Both the position numbers and the translations under genes were made by a program. DNA of 64,000 nt from Rhea pennata (Eukaryota > Chordata > Aves > Rheiformes > Rheidae), in contig NC_084663.1 in assembly GCF_028389875.1 (NCBI RefSeq), positions 216,528,876 to 216,592,875 of the forward strand. The letters run 5' to 3'. Numbering within the stretch: the first letter of the stretch is position 1; every line of letters begins with the position of its first letter. Below are positions 11,140-25,989 of this stretch, piece by piece. Below the pieces are notes generated by a model. It did no database searches. It was not told where the DNA came from and worked only from the letters and a program-made list of their open reading frames with translations.

Positions 11140-14100
11140 CTACACTTCTTTTTAAAGTGTGAGAAAAAGACTCAGAACAAAGATCCCATATCCCACAGGA
11201 TCAAGCACAGCAGTTCATCAGCTGGGGTTAAAAGCAATTAAGAGGGAATTCAAGATGGTCAAGACACTATTGCTGATAGGCCATAAAGGAGAACAAAAAC
11301 TCACAGCAGGGCTCAGAGATGGGTCAGGCCACCCCACATCTTAGATGTCTATATTCTCTGAAAAGAATTGTGATTCAATTGTTAAAAACAGGCTTGTTGG
11401 AGTAATTCACAAGACTGGAACATTAGCAAGACACATCTTCAGGAAAGCACAAAACTAAAGAAGGATTAATTGCTCACATTATTAAAGGCTCTGGTTAATA
11501 TTCTAAGGAGAAAACAATTAAGGCATTAACACATGGGAGTCTGTTACAGAGAACAAGGAGGTGACGGGGCTTTCTGAGCTGCCAGCAGGGTTGCTGATGG
11601 CTACCAGGAGATGTTAACTGCACACCCACGCAACTAGGAAAGGCACCAGGAGACTGGCTCCACAAGCCCTGGTGCCATGCTGATGACAGGCTGCTGGTAC
11701 AGAAAGAGAGGGAGAAACAGGACCTAATGATGTCTCTCCTGGATTTAACTCTAACTAGCAGGAGGATCTGCCTGGGAATGGAAATCATAGCTCCCAGGAG
11801 CAATCTTCCAATATGATTCATGAGTCTTCTGAAGGGGAAGATGGAGACCTGCAGAATAAACAAACAGACTCAAGAAGCAGATCGATAAAGTAAGCGCTTT
11901 TATCATGGGCTATCAGTACAGTGCAAACCAAGTTTCAGAAGATCTCATTTCATCTGGAATCTTAAATTTATTCTGCTTGCCAGTCCTGTTGCTATCCTCC
12001 CACCTGCTGATGGGTGCAACCTGCTGCTGCCACCCCCACGTAATCTCTCCCCACCATTAACCTTCTGTCACATTCAGCTCTTTGCGTCGAGACGCAGTCA
12101 CGTCAGCATCCCCAATACCAGCACAGCAGCACTGAGATGGTTCTCTCAAAAACGGGAGGAAAAGGAGATGTTATCAAATATGAAAAGGGAGGAGAGAGAA
12201 TGAGGAAGATGAAGGATCTGTTAGCTAGGAACTACCTTTTTAGAGAAGACTGAATAAAGAAGTTTGATTTGACAAGGGGGAAAATAGGTGAAGGTCCACA
12301 AACCAGGTGGGGGAGGAAAGTAAAGAAGCAAAAAAGGCTGCCAGATGAGTCTGCATGGTCAAATCTGCACAAGCAAGCAGTGTAGAGGTTTGCAATAAAA
12401 TCATTGCAGTTATTACAGATGAATGTGAATGTATGGGTGCAAAAACACCAGCAGGAATAACTAGAAGAAAGGATATGAGAAAGGCCAGGGCTGATGGATC
12501 AGGTGGTCATCAGGATCATAGCGCACCTAAACACACATTCTCAGGACAGCCTAAAACAAAGGACAGATTATGCCTAGAAGAAACAGGGCAAGGAGGAAAT
12601 CTGCAGCTGTGCTGCTTAATGACTCTGTAGGACAAGACAGGAAGACCACAATCACTATAAGCTCCTAGAAACTGCAAAAAACTACAAAAGATCATCAACC
12701 TAAGGAGCTGGATCTGATATGGACTGAGGAGCTGCGCATCCATGGCTTGCAGAGGGCATCCAAACACAGAGGGCCACAGTGGATGCCACAGCCCTGCAGA
12801 GCCTTGGGCTCCTGCAGCAGGGTCTGCATCCCACCCTGACCGCCAAGACAAGCAGGTGACTGCCCCGCAGTCCGCAGCGCTGCACCAGGGCAGAGATAGG
12901 AGCAGGACGCTGGCCTGTACCGGGGCAGGCTTTGCGAGGGAAACGCATCGCCTGAGTCCCTTGAGACTCCAGGCTCTGCGGGATCCCTGCCACAGGTCTT
13001 GTTCAGCAGTCACCGCACCCTCGCTGGGGCATTCAGAGCAGGATGTGGGGAGACTTTGCAGGTCAGCCCTCACCACCAGCACAAAAGAAGACTCTTCTAC
13101 AACACTTCAAACAGCTCAGTGATGAGATCCCTGCTTGGCTGCCAGCAGGTATCGTTGGCTAAAATAATGGAAAACAGGTGCTTATCTTCCAAACAGACTA
13201 TAAAGCATGATTCTAATGGACAAATTAGTGCAATTGCAACCTATCTGAGGTTGAGTCTGGATCAACTCAAAACCAGTTTCAACAGGTAGGCAAGTGCTCT
13301 TTCACATAACTAATAATAAATGTTTTTACATAAAGCACATCCAAGCTCCCTGGCACTACTTCTCTAAAGTTGTTTTACTGACAGAGCACCTCTGAAGAAA
13401 ATAGTCTCCAAGTGGCAACCTTTTACTCCTTAAGAGAAAAGTGATTTTTATTCAAAGCAGTAAAAGCACCATGAAGCAACTCAGCCAGCCCTGGCTGCCA
13501 GCTTATTATTCAGGCAATGACACTCACTGAAGAAGTGACTGTCGTCTCTGGCCGACTCAGGTGGTTTCTGTCTAGCAGCACTGTCTGTAACTGGTAAATT
13601 AATTTCTCATTTCTGCTCTGGTTTAATCCCCGCTCTCAATGAAGCTGAACGGATTCAGGAGACATTCCAGCATCTCATATGCTAAATCCTTCTGCTAAAA
13701 AGCTGCACTTTTTTATGCACAGCCCCTGTATTGCCTGAAGTGCTTCCATTGCCCTGGCTTTAGCAAGCACAGGGCCTCAGGGCCATTTGCAGAAGGAAAC
13801 ACTGCTGAATGCCCCAAGGCAGCTCCTTCCTCACTCAGGGTCCAGATCAGCTGGGAATGCAGTGCCGCAGCAGGCACAGGATACCAGGGAAGTGCCAGAG
13901 GAAGCGTGAGGAAGTGGCACAGCCTCAGCCCCACCAAAACATAGGGAAAGCCCACTGGTGCTCAGGAACAGCACTTTGGGACAACCCAAACGCCTGTCAG
14001 GAATGCTCCACTGCTTTACCACCACAAATAACATTTGAGCTTGCACCTGCATTACTATTGGGGGCTTCCAGGCACTATTTATACATCTACTGTATCTGCA

Positions 14101-17030
14101 TCGACTGCAAGCAATGCTGGAGCACAGCATGGACACATGCACTGCCCACTGCAACAGGCAGCGCTGGCGGGAGGCGAGACCTTACCAGGACAGGGCCAAG
14201 GTGCATTCAGCCCCAGTCACTGCAAAACAACCTTTGCTGTGGGGAACTGCAGTTGTCATGAAAAGTGCAAAGGTGTCAATATAGTATTCTTTCATCTGCC
14301 TCCCAAAACTAATAGAAAAAAATAATAGAAACCTATGGGCAAGCATCCTTCGCTCCAAGTCCAGACTTGCAGCATTGTAACCACAAATTACATAGTAGTG
14401 GGAGAAATGTCCAGAGGAAAAAAGAAAACATTAAATTGAAAAGCCACCATGAACAGTTCCTGGGAACAACAGTGTAACTATCAAGAAGTCAGACTATCTT
14501 GAGTTCTCTGCCTGCTTAGTCATGACAAATCTTGATGTTTTCTCCAAAGATCTGTAGTTCCATTTCATGGTTTACTATTATTTGGCACAAAAGAGAAGCA
14601 CTATATTTTCAGACTCTCCAAGCAGAACATAATCTCACACACAGCTATGCAGACAGAAGCCAAATTACATATTTGAAAAAAATCTGAATGTCTGAGCATT
14701 CTTTACAACAGAAAAAAAAATAATTTCCTTGTCATTTACATTTGGTGCTGATCCATGACATTCTCTCCTCTCTGCTACCCCTGACTTGAGACATCTAGTC
14801 TTTGTGAGCCTGCTTTGCAGACACCCAGTAGGAATGAACAGTAAGTGTGCAACTAGGTGTTCCTGCAGCATTCAGTACCTGGGCATGCGGTAAATGCAGT
14901 AACTTCTGAGAAAAGCTTTATTTTTTTTTAATATGGAATTAGATTACTGGATGGTCAGTATAAACAGGAACGGCATTTCTTTTTTAAGATCTTCAAGAAA
15001 TTTCCAAGCAGATAAAATTTCTTCCTCTGAAGATTTCCAGACAGTCCCATTTCCTAAACTTTCCAGGTAAGTGTCTCTTTGCCTGCATGCATTCATGTTG
15101 ACATTAACAGTCCAGTAGATTAATAGATAATGGTCATGGAGCTGTAGCACCTTGGGCAACACTCTGCCAGCTCTGTTTTCCTAGTTAAGGGTCATGGTGA
15201 GTTTGCCTGAAGCACAACAATAGGAAACCAAACGGATTTTGTTTCAAGTCAAGCTGAAATGAAAGCTCGCTATGCAGACAAATTGAAAGCTAACAGCAGC
15301 TGGTGGACCACAGTAGACCACTGCTGGAGAAGAGTCAGGTGCTGAAATGCAAGAGAGCACAAGTGCTGAAGACAGCTCACTTCGGAGCTCTGCTTGATGA
15401 CTCCCTTCCAGAGGGTGTCTCTGCCGTGCTGCAGTGTTTGGAAGTGAGACCAGACATCCCCCTTCAGAGGCCTCAGGGCACCTGCCACCCTGCCAGCTCC
15501 AAGGATGATGTCTTCAAGACATAGTCCCCAGCCAACCTGTCCCAGAGCTACCCTGGGGCATTGCCCCATGAACATCCAGCTGCGTGTGGACTTGGGCCAG
15601 CTGAGACTTCTGGGCTTAGCAATGGGCAGCAGTATCTGAAAGCTATCTCCCATTCCCAGGCTACACACAAAAGTCAGATCGGTAGTCCTGAATGCTACCG
15701 CAGTTTCTCACAGGCTATGCAGAAGCTCTACACTGCAGAGGTTGCAGGAAAGGGGAAGTGTCATCACCTCTCAGCTCCAGGCTCACATACATAGGAGCAA
15801 GAGTCTTGCAGCTCTGGGCTCTTCCTACGACAGCTTGATTATAGGATATGATTCTCCTGACCAAAAACAGATGCCTAAGCACTTGGTAATAATCCATCTC
15901 AGTAAGTCCTTCACCCCACCCAGCACCCAGCACTCACCAGGTAATTACATTCAGATAGCAATTCAGAGGACTACACAGCCTCTTTCACATATGCTTTACA
16001 CCAGATACCACAAATGGAAAACTAAGCAACAAACAAGAGTTTTTGCAGTTCACCTCCTGTATGCACACCAGAAGCATACATCTGGATGTATCCTACTCAG
16101 GTATTTTCACGATGACAATGAAATTCCACCTTCCTTAGCTCCTAAATCAAGGATCAGAAGGAGCATATGCTTGTTTGATGCTCATATGGGTTCTCAGAAT
16201 GGAATAACCACAGGACAAATTAGGTTAGGTACATGACAGTGATTCAGGGTGGCTTTCCCTAGCCATGTCCTTGCTCTGGATGCAAAGTTGTCAAAAGCCC
16301 TGCTCAAGACATTGTGGAAAACGGACTATTCATTTGGCCACTGTAGTCATCTTAGTTCTGAGAGCAATTTATATCAACTCTCTCATGTTTCTGGGATTCC
16401 AAAACAGCTCTGCCTTACAAGCTTCTCCATGTGCTGGGGCATATACGTCACCACCGTACTCACTCGGCACTGAAACTCAGGTGCCTGCAATGCCATCTGA
16501 GCCAGATCTGCCTGGTAAGTACCTGTGCTCTTCTTGTAGACCCACAGAGATGCTCTTTCACCATCCTGTAGCGGGATGGATGACCAGAGAGATCCTGTGC
16601 CATCAAGGGAGAGAGAGAGGGAGAGAGAGAGGTTTTCTTGTGCCTTTGACCCTGCACTGCCCCACCGCAAGACAGTTGCTCCTTGCCATGGTGTGACGTA
16701 AGCCCACCGTCCCCATCAAGAGTTGCTGGGGGCTCCTGATGCACTTAAGTGAGGGAGATTTCTGCTAGTGCATCCCATCCTGTGTTTGCACAAAGCTGAA
16801 CAGAGGGGCATGTGTGTGGGTAGTGAATTGTGCTAGGAACACGTTAAGCTACTGCTTCAAAAAACCTCATTGTCAGGGCTGTTAGTAGTCATTGAAAAAG
16901 CTAATGAGACATTAACAGGTGAGATGTCCAGAAGATAACTGACAAAATACTTAAGCGGATACTTCTTTAAAGCACTTAAATAGTAAGTGCTTTAAACTGA
17001 AAATCCAAAGAAGTAGTCTTTCTGTTGCAG
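11140..17030. other. Intergenic, nothing recognised
   Basis: The longest frames (188 codons minus at 12.5-13.1 kb, 164 codons plus at 15.7-16.2 kb) show no domain, no conserved motif and no splice context. A (GA)n tract sits at 16.6 kb. Confidence 0.55.
16608..16632. repeat. (GA)n microsatellite
   Basis: GGGAGAGAGAGAGGGAGAGA and continuing purine run. Confidence 0.95.
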
Positions 17031-17034
17031 AAGG

Positions 17035-17320
17035 CAATCAATCTGGTCAAGTACAATTTTCCATTAGTAAATCTATGCTGGTTGTTCTTGACTGCCTTCC
17101 TGTCCTTCAGCTGTTTGGAGGTAGTGCCCCAAGGAAGACATGCTCCATGCTCTTTCCAGGGACTTAGCTGTGACTGAATGGTCTATAATCCTCTGGATTC
17201 TCCTTCTTTTCTCTGTGAAAAATGGCAGCAATGTTAGGCTTTTTCCAGGCACCAGGGAACTTCTCAGTCACCCCAGATTTTCACAGATGATAGACAGAAG
17301 CCCAGAAAGCACATCAACCA
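17035..17320 (-). mobile_element. Ancient CR1-type LINE RT relic
   Basis: Collinear with the minus-strand RT block of the long CR1 (58905-59100): AATCTATGCTGGTTGTTCTT, GGTCTATAATCCTCTGGATT, CTTTTTCCAGGCACCAGGGA. Much diverged, no frame left. Confidence 0.7.
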
Positions 17321-17329
17321 GAGACCTAA

Positions 17330-18895
17330 GAGAAAACACACCCCTATTCAAGAGTTAAGCTGCAGGGCAGAGTGAAGAAAAAAAGTGTCAGGGGGTCAGA
17401 TTGCCATGAATCAAACCTCTTTATGGCAGTTCAGAGAGTGGGTGCTATAACCTGCAGGCTGCACTGTGCAAAAGCTCAGATTAGGCAGCATTGCTGGGTA
17501 GGTGGCACGAGACCCCCTGCATTCAGGGTAGGAAACTCCTGAGGAAGCTGAGGAGACACATCAGGGCAGGAGTTTATCACCCTAAAAAGGGTGGAATAGA
17601 GACTATTCTAGTTTTCAGGGACTAGTGCAGCTACTGAACCTCAGAGGCACATGTATTCAGGTCTGGAAAAGCAGCGTGAGTAGAGACCACTAAAGGCTGG
17701 TACAGGTTTGAAATTAGGCCCCTGATTCCTAGACAGATGTTAGAGTCAAAAGGGACATGTGGCTAGCAGTAATTTCACAGCTCCACCAGGCTGCGGCGTA
17801 CCTGCAAATACTGATGGGCCCAGATGTGCTACCACAGCTTTGCTCCTCACCAGCCTGAATATAAAACATGCTGTTTTACTCAGTAGGGTGCAAGATGAGC
17901 TGAAGACTACAGTGATCTGACACAGATATCAAACAAATATTCCTGCCTAAACTGTGCCACTGTAACATCAAAACGTCTGGGCAGAGATATCATTCTTGAA
18001 ATGTTTCTCTCTTCTTGTGACTGAGTTAGCAGATTCAATGCACCAATTCCATTTGGTCACAGTGACTGTCAGTCAAGCCTATCATAAGGAATGCTGTGTA
18101 GGCTGTAAACTGATGCCAAGGCACAGGGGAATTTATGAGAGCTGGTACCTTGGCACATTTTACAGATGCCACGGGGAGTTTGCAACCCTGACAACTGCAC
18201 TGGGCAGACTGGCAAGGCAGTCCTTCTTCTGTGGAGGCACTTAGGAAAACACAGCATCATCTGGAGAAAAGCACTATTACATTTGAAGTAATGAGGAGCT
18301 GAAGAACATGACTGGACAGCTAATACTAAATAAATAAATATTAGTATCCTAACAAAGGCCTAAATGGGACATCTGAGGTATTGTGAGGAGGAGGATGTGC
18401 AGCTAGATCAATTAGATCAACTAAACAGTTAAAGACATAAAATGTGCTGATCAGACAATGCTATAAATGCTTGGAGCATGAGAGTACTTAACATACAGAT
18501 AAAGTAGCTGATCAATCAGTGCGTGATAGACATCACAGAAATGCTACTGGTATTAAACGTTATACAACAAACAAGGACCTAACTGAGCATACGTAAAACA
18601 GAACCATACTTTGAATTCATTTCTGCTGCATAGTTATACCACACTGTATAGTAACCATAAACACAGTGTCATTCTTGCTATCTACAGCTTTGCTGTGATT
18701 AAGAAACCAGACAGACAAATTCTGCACTGCATGCTGCTTTCAAGTGAGCTAGAGTGAGAGTGAATACACTCCCAGAGCAAGACCCCAGCACAGCTAGTGG
18801 TGCCCTCGAGTGTCTGTAGTATGTGTCGTGCAGAAGAGCCAGAAGTGCCTAAATGCAAAGAGTGGCCCATCAGGAGAAGCAAACAATCTTGGGGT
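17330..18895. other. Intergenic, nothing recognised
   Basis: No coding, RNA or repeat feature identified. Confidence 0.55.
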
Positions 18896-18898
18896 CCA

Positions 18899-19736
18899 CA
18901 CAGAATCACAGAATGGTTGAGGTTGGAAGGGACCTCTGGAGATCACCTAGTCCAACCTCCCTGCTCAAGCAGCATCACCTAGAGCACGTTGCACAGGATT
19001 GTGTGCAGGCAGGTTTTGAACATCTCCGAGGAAGGAGACTCCACAATCTCCCTTGGCAACCTGTTCCAGTGCTCAGTTCAGGCACTTCCACAATAAAGAA
19101 GTTTCTCCTCATGTTCAAATGGAACTGCCTGTGTTTCAGTTTGTGCCCATTGCCTCTTGTACTATTGCCTGCCACCACTGAAGAGTCTGGCCCCATCCTC
19201 TTGACACTCTCCCTTAAGGTATTTGTAGACATGACAAGATTCCCTCTCAGTCTTCTCTTCTCCAGGCTGAAGAGGTCCAGCTCTTGCAGACTTTCCTCAT
19301 ACGAGAGAATAAGCTCCACTCCCCTAAACATATTAGTAGTCCTATGCTGGAGTCTCTCCAGTAGCTCCATCTCTCTTGTACTGGGGAGCCCTGAACTGGA
19401 TGCAATACTCCAGAGGAGGTCTCACCAGGGCTGAGGAGAGGGGGAGGATCACCTCCCTCAACCTGTTCGCAACACTCTTCCTAATGTACCCCAGGATATC
19501 ATTGGTCTTCTTTGTCACAAGGACACATTGCTGGGTCATGGTCAACCACCAGGGCCTTCTCCACAGAGCTACTTGCCAGAAGGTCAGCCTCCAGCCTGTA
19601 CTGGTGCACAGGCTTATTCCTCCTTAGGTGCAGAACCCTGCACTTGCCTTCATTGAACTTCATGAGGTTCCTCTCTGCCCAACTCTCCAGCCTGTCCAGG
19701 TCTCTCTGAACAGCAGCACAGCCCTCAGGTGTATCT
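18899..19736 (-). mobile_element. CR1 LINE, 5'-truncated
   Basis: Begins with CACAGAATCACAGAATGG on the + strand. It carries the 3' UTR and the RT C-terminal region up to the AATGGCAGCACAGCCCTCAGG-like stretch (here AACAGCAG). Multiple frame breaks; no catalytic motif left. Confidence 0.92.
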
Positions 19737-19834
19737 CTGTGTTTTTAACTCCTCTCTACCACATCACATCACACCTCCATGCTACTGCTCTTTTTTATTA
19801 AAATATGCATGGTAGCACGGTAGGAAAAACAGAA

Positions 19835-20005
19835 ATGCAGGTCTGGAAGGGAACTTCAATATGTCATAAAGTCCAAAGCTACACCATGGTACAGGATCAA
19901 GCCACCAGAAACAGATCATATTCAGTAGGTATTAGTCTATGTTAAAAACTCTCAGTGAAAGCAGTTCCATAATCTCTCTTGACAACTTAATGCTGCAGGT
20001 CATAA
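19835..20005 (-). mobile_element. Ancient CR1-type LINE 3' relic
   Basis: Begins GCAGGTCTGGAAGGGAACTT and later has TTAAAAACTCTCAGTGAAAG, CAGTTCCATAATCTCTCTTG and ACAACTTAATGCTG. This is the layout of older amniote CR1 3' ends, with substantial decay. Confidence 0.55.
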
Positions 20006-20009
20006 AACA

Positions 20010-21940
20010 GGAGCACTAGGATTTTCTGGTTTCTTCCTGTATCATTTCAAAGTACTTCAGAACTTTCTCTGCAACCGCCAGAAGAAAACGATCAATACCT
20101 GCTACTGAGGCATTGCTGGTTTCTCAACTCAATTTCTGAACCTAACAAAGCTTCTTTCAGTTTCCTGTGTAATGGCAGCATGGATTTTGCATATTTCCTT
20201 ACAACAAAGGCCTGATGATATCTTGTACAGCCAGACAATGCCTAGAGAAAAACTTCCTCTCTTGTGAGACAACGTGATGCTTTATTTTTGCAATTGCTTT
20301 CTCAGACACACAAAATTTTCTTAAGTTGTTTCCTGCAGTGGGTCATCAAAAGAAATTCTCAGTAGTGTCCTGATGGTTCTTAAAGAAATGGATACTAGTA
20401 GGTCATTAGAAAAGCACCCTGTACCACTGTTCTAGCACATTAGCAACATTTGGAGAGGAGATTCCTCATCTCTCAGTCTGCATGATGGATTTTGATGAAG
20501 GGTTTCTCTTTCTTCCTTGCTTTCCAGCACCCCACCACTGTTCATGTTCTCCCACAAAGCAGAAGTCCTGTGTTCTGCCACTGGTAACTGGGCTTCCTGA
20601 TTAGCGCATCGTCTGAAACGCCCTTTTGCTTTGTTTTAGATCATTAGGACCAAGCTTAATAGTCTGATAACACCCTCTTCATCCTCCATATTGAAACAGA
20701 TCTGTCCTTTGCGGACATAGGTATTCTTTAACTGCTGCTGCAGCTGCTGCATCCAAAGATGACACTCTCTTCCCAGGCTACAAGTTGACCTGAAAAGCTG
20801 CAAAACACCTACAGAATTTGCCCACCCAAAAGAAAAAAAAATGCTATCATTTCTTATTCCCCTGTTCTTCACGATTCCTGCTGAGTTAAAGGCAGTAGAT
20901 GACTCAGTTTCATTTTCAGTGTCAGATGAGTAAGGAAATGTTATTTTCTTTATTTATTCATCAGCTACGGGTAATTTGTGGAGAAGAACAGTAATTTTCA
21001 AGAGAATTGGAATGCATCTCCATTTTGTCTTGCCTTCCCTCAGAAAGTTTGAAAGAACTTTGAAGACAATAAACACAAGAATCCCTGAGATCTGCCTATG
21101 GCAAACTCAAAACCATGATACTGTAGTAACTCTACTGCAACTGCCTTACCCAGCCTCTTATTTAAACATAGAAAGATCAATGTCGCAATGACCAACACTA
21201 AAAATATTCTTTGCTGTCTCCTGGCCAGGCAGCAGCTCACTTCAGTCCACTGAATGGGATCTTCCCACATCCCTGTCTGGATCACAGACACACAGCTTTT
21301 TCTGAGTTGAGGTTTGCTTTGATTCTTTCCCATATTCGTCTTATCTCAGAAATGAAATTTGAAAGTTGCTCGTTCTTGGTATACTTAAATCTGGCAAACT
21401 GTTTCTCAATTCTGGTTTGTTTCAGAGCAAACCAGCTTTTTTGCTAGGTGTTTTCAAGAAATTCACATGCACTTTCACATGCCCTGCCCTTGTGCTTGTT
21501 CTCCAATAGTCAGAATTATATTTGGCACATTTACTTCTCCCTTTTACACAAGGTCAACAGTTGCATATCCTGCCTCACTTCAGTAACATTACAAAACCAC
21601 TGCAACCATGGGTAAGGCAGCACTGGATTAGCATGAAATGTTTCCAGTATGACCTGTAATACAGTTAGTAGTAGAGGACCCATGACAAGACAAGATCGTC
21701 TCCAAGGAAACAACAGTGGAATAGTAGTACGGGAAACCAGAGATCCACCTAGCCATGCATTATGCCTCCACCTGTGAGCATGACTGAAGGCCCAAGCAAG
21801 AGTAAATAATAAGTGTGCACAACACTTCCGAATACTCCCAGTTGCTGAGTATTTTCAGCTTAGACTTCCTGAGCTATGTGTTTGTGATACATATTTAGCA
21901 ACCACCAACAGATCTTGTTTCCATGAACTCTCCAGTTCAT
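20010..21940. other. Intergenic, nothing recognised
   Basis: AT-rich sequence, possibly containing more decayed LINE sequence at 20.0-20.4 kb. No gene seen. Confidence 0.5.
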
Positions 21941-21944
21941 CCAC

Positions 21945-22075
21945 GAACCAAGATGATTACAGGATTGGAACACTTCTCATGCAAGGAAAGGCTAAGAGAG
22001 CTGGGGCTGTTCAGCCTGGAGAAGACTGAAGGGGGATCTTATCAATGTGTGCAAGTATCTGAAGAGATACATCCA
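21945..22075 (+). mobile_element. CR1 LINE fragment, plus orientation
   Basis: Matches the CR1 3' region (GGCTAAGAGAGCTGGGGCTG, then TTCAGCCTGGAGAAGACTGA and GGGGGATCTTATCAATGTG). No 3' tail follows. Confidence 0.85.
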
Positions 22076-22079
22076 CATC

Positions 22080-22605
22080 ATCCTTTAGCAAGAAGTTCCA
22101 TGATCAACTCTTGCATGAAGAACAAGCTGCTTTTTGTTTTTAAGCCAGCTCCTGCTAAGTCTTTTAGTCCTTACTGCTTGCACTAGAACAATCACTACTC
22201 ATACAAGTTAACTCTTTATTACTAAAAATTACTTTAATTTTAGCAGCAAAGCTCCTGCATGCACTGAAGCCCCAACAGTGCAGCGATGGTAACAGATAAC
22301 ACAATGCAGCATGAGTTTTAAAAAGCCATGATCCTCCCCCTTCATCTTCAAACAACTCATTAGGTGACATGCAGTAAACATGGCATCATATGCTGGTTTA
22401 ATATAGATTTGCCTCACAATGATGTCAAATTGCAGAGTTATCTATATATAAAGCTAAGTATGTCTTCTGCCCTTTCCGAGAGACCCTGCTGTGCAATAGA
22501 TCTGTCAGGAGGCCATGACCACTGAGAATTCAAATTTAGGTCCAACTCTGTATATACTGGTAACATTTTCTACACAAGGCCTTGAGGCAACACCAGTATT
22601 TGTCC
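22080..22605. other. Upstream flank of RPS11, nothing recognised
   Basis: AT-rich up to the sharp start of the CpG island. No exon of a divergent partner gene recognised. Confidence 0.55.
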
Positions 22606-22660
22606 ACACACAGAACTCGGCCAAGAGCTCGGCCGAACCGAGCCCAACCGAACTGAAACA

Positions 22661-22684
22661 GGCCAGGCCAGGCCAGGCCAGGCC
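22661..22684. repeat. (AGGCC)n short tandem repeat
   Basis: About five copies of GGCCA just inside the CpG island, upstream of the RPS11 GC boxes. Confidence 0.8.
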
Positions 22685-22803
22685 GCCACCGCCACCCGCC
22701 GCGGCGCCCCTCAGGCGGGCTCGGCGGGCTACGGCGGCCGGCAAGACCCACACCGCGCCCCATCCCCCCCGCCCCGCCCCGCCCGGCCGCCGCCGCTGCG
22801 CCG

Positions 22804-22884
22804 TGAGGTCACTTCCGGCGCGCCGCCTCACCCCGCCCCGCCCCCTCCGCATAAGCGGCGCCGCGTGAGGCGCGCGGCCTCTTT
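22804..22884 (+). promoter_or_regulatory. RPS11 core promoter with TOP-type start
   Basis: An Ets-type site CTTCCGG lies at 22812-22818, next to a half-CRE-like TGAGGTCA (22804-22811). GC boxes follow. A weak TATA-like CATAAG is at 22850-22855, about 28 nt upstream of the pyrimidine run CCTCTTT at 22878-22884. The run fits the 5' terminal oligopyrimidine start of ribosomal protein mRNAs, which puts translation under mTOR/LARP1 control (family knowledge). The exact start site is inferred. Confidence 0.7.
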
Positions 22885-22893
22885 GGCAGCAAG

Positions 22894-25890
<2,997 letters not shown>

Positions 25891-25918
25891 AAACAACATA
25901 TGGAAGATAATTAGGACA

Positions 25919-25965
25919 AATAAAACATTTTGTAAAAATGTACTTTGTGTATAATCTGAAATAAA
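25919..25965 (+). terminator. RPS11 polyadenylation signals
   Basis: AATAAA occurs at 25919-25924, 29 nt after the stop codon, with a T/G-rich stretch (TACTTTGTGTATAAT) just downstream. A second AATAAA is at 25960-25965. The first fits the short 3' UTR normal for RPS11. Confidence 0.85.
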
Positions 25966-25989
25966 TAGCATAGGGATGCAATAGCATGC

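Noticed and set aside
12516-13082. 188-codon open frame on the - strand
   Set aside because: Overlapped by equally good frames on the + strand. No motif recognised.
22505-22852. Minus-strand frame over the CpG island as a divergent gene
   Set aside because: Arg/Gly/Ala-rich translation of GC-rich promoter DNA, mirrored by a + strand frame. No conserved sequence.
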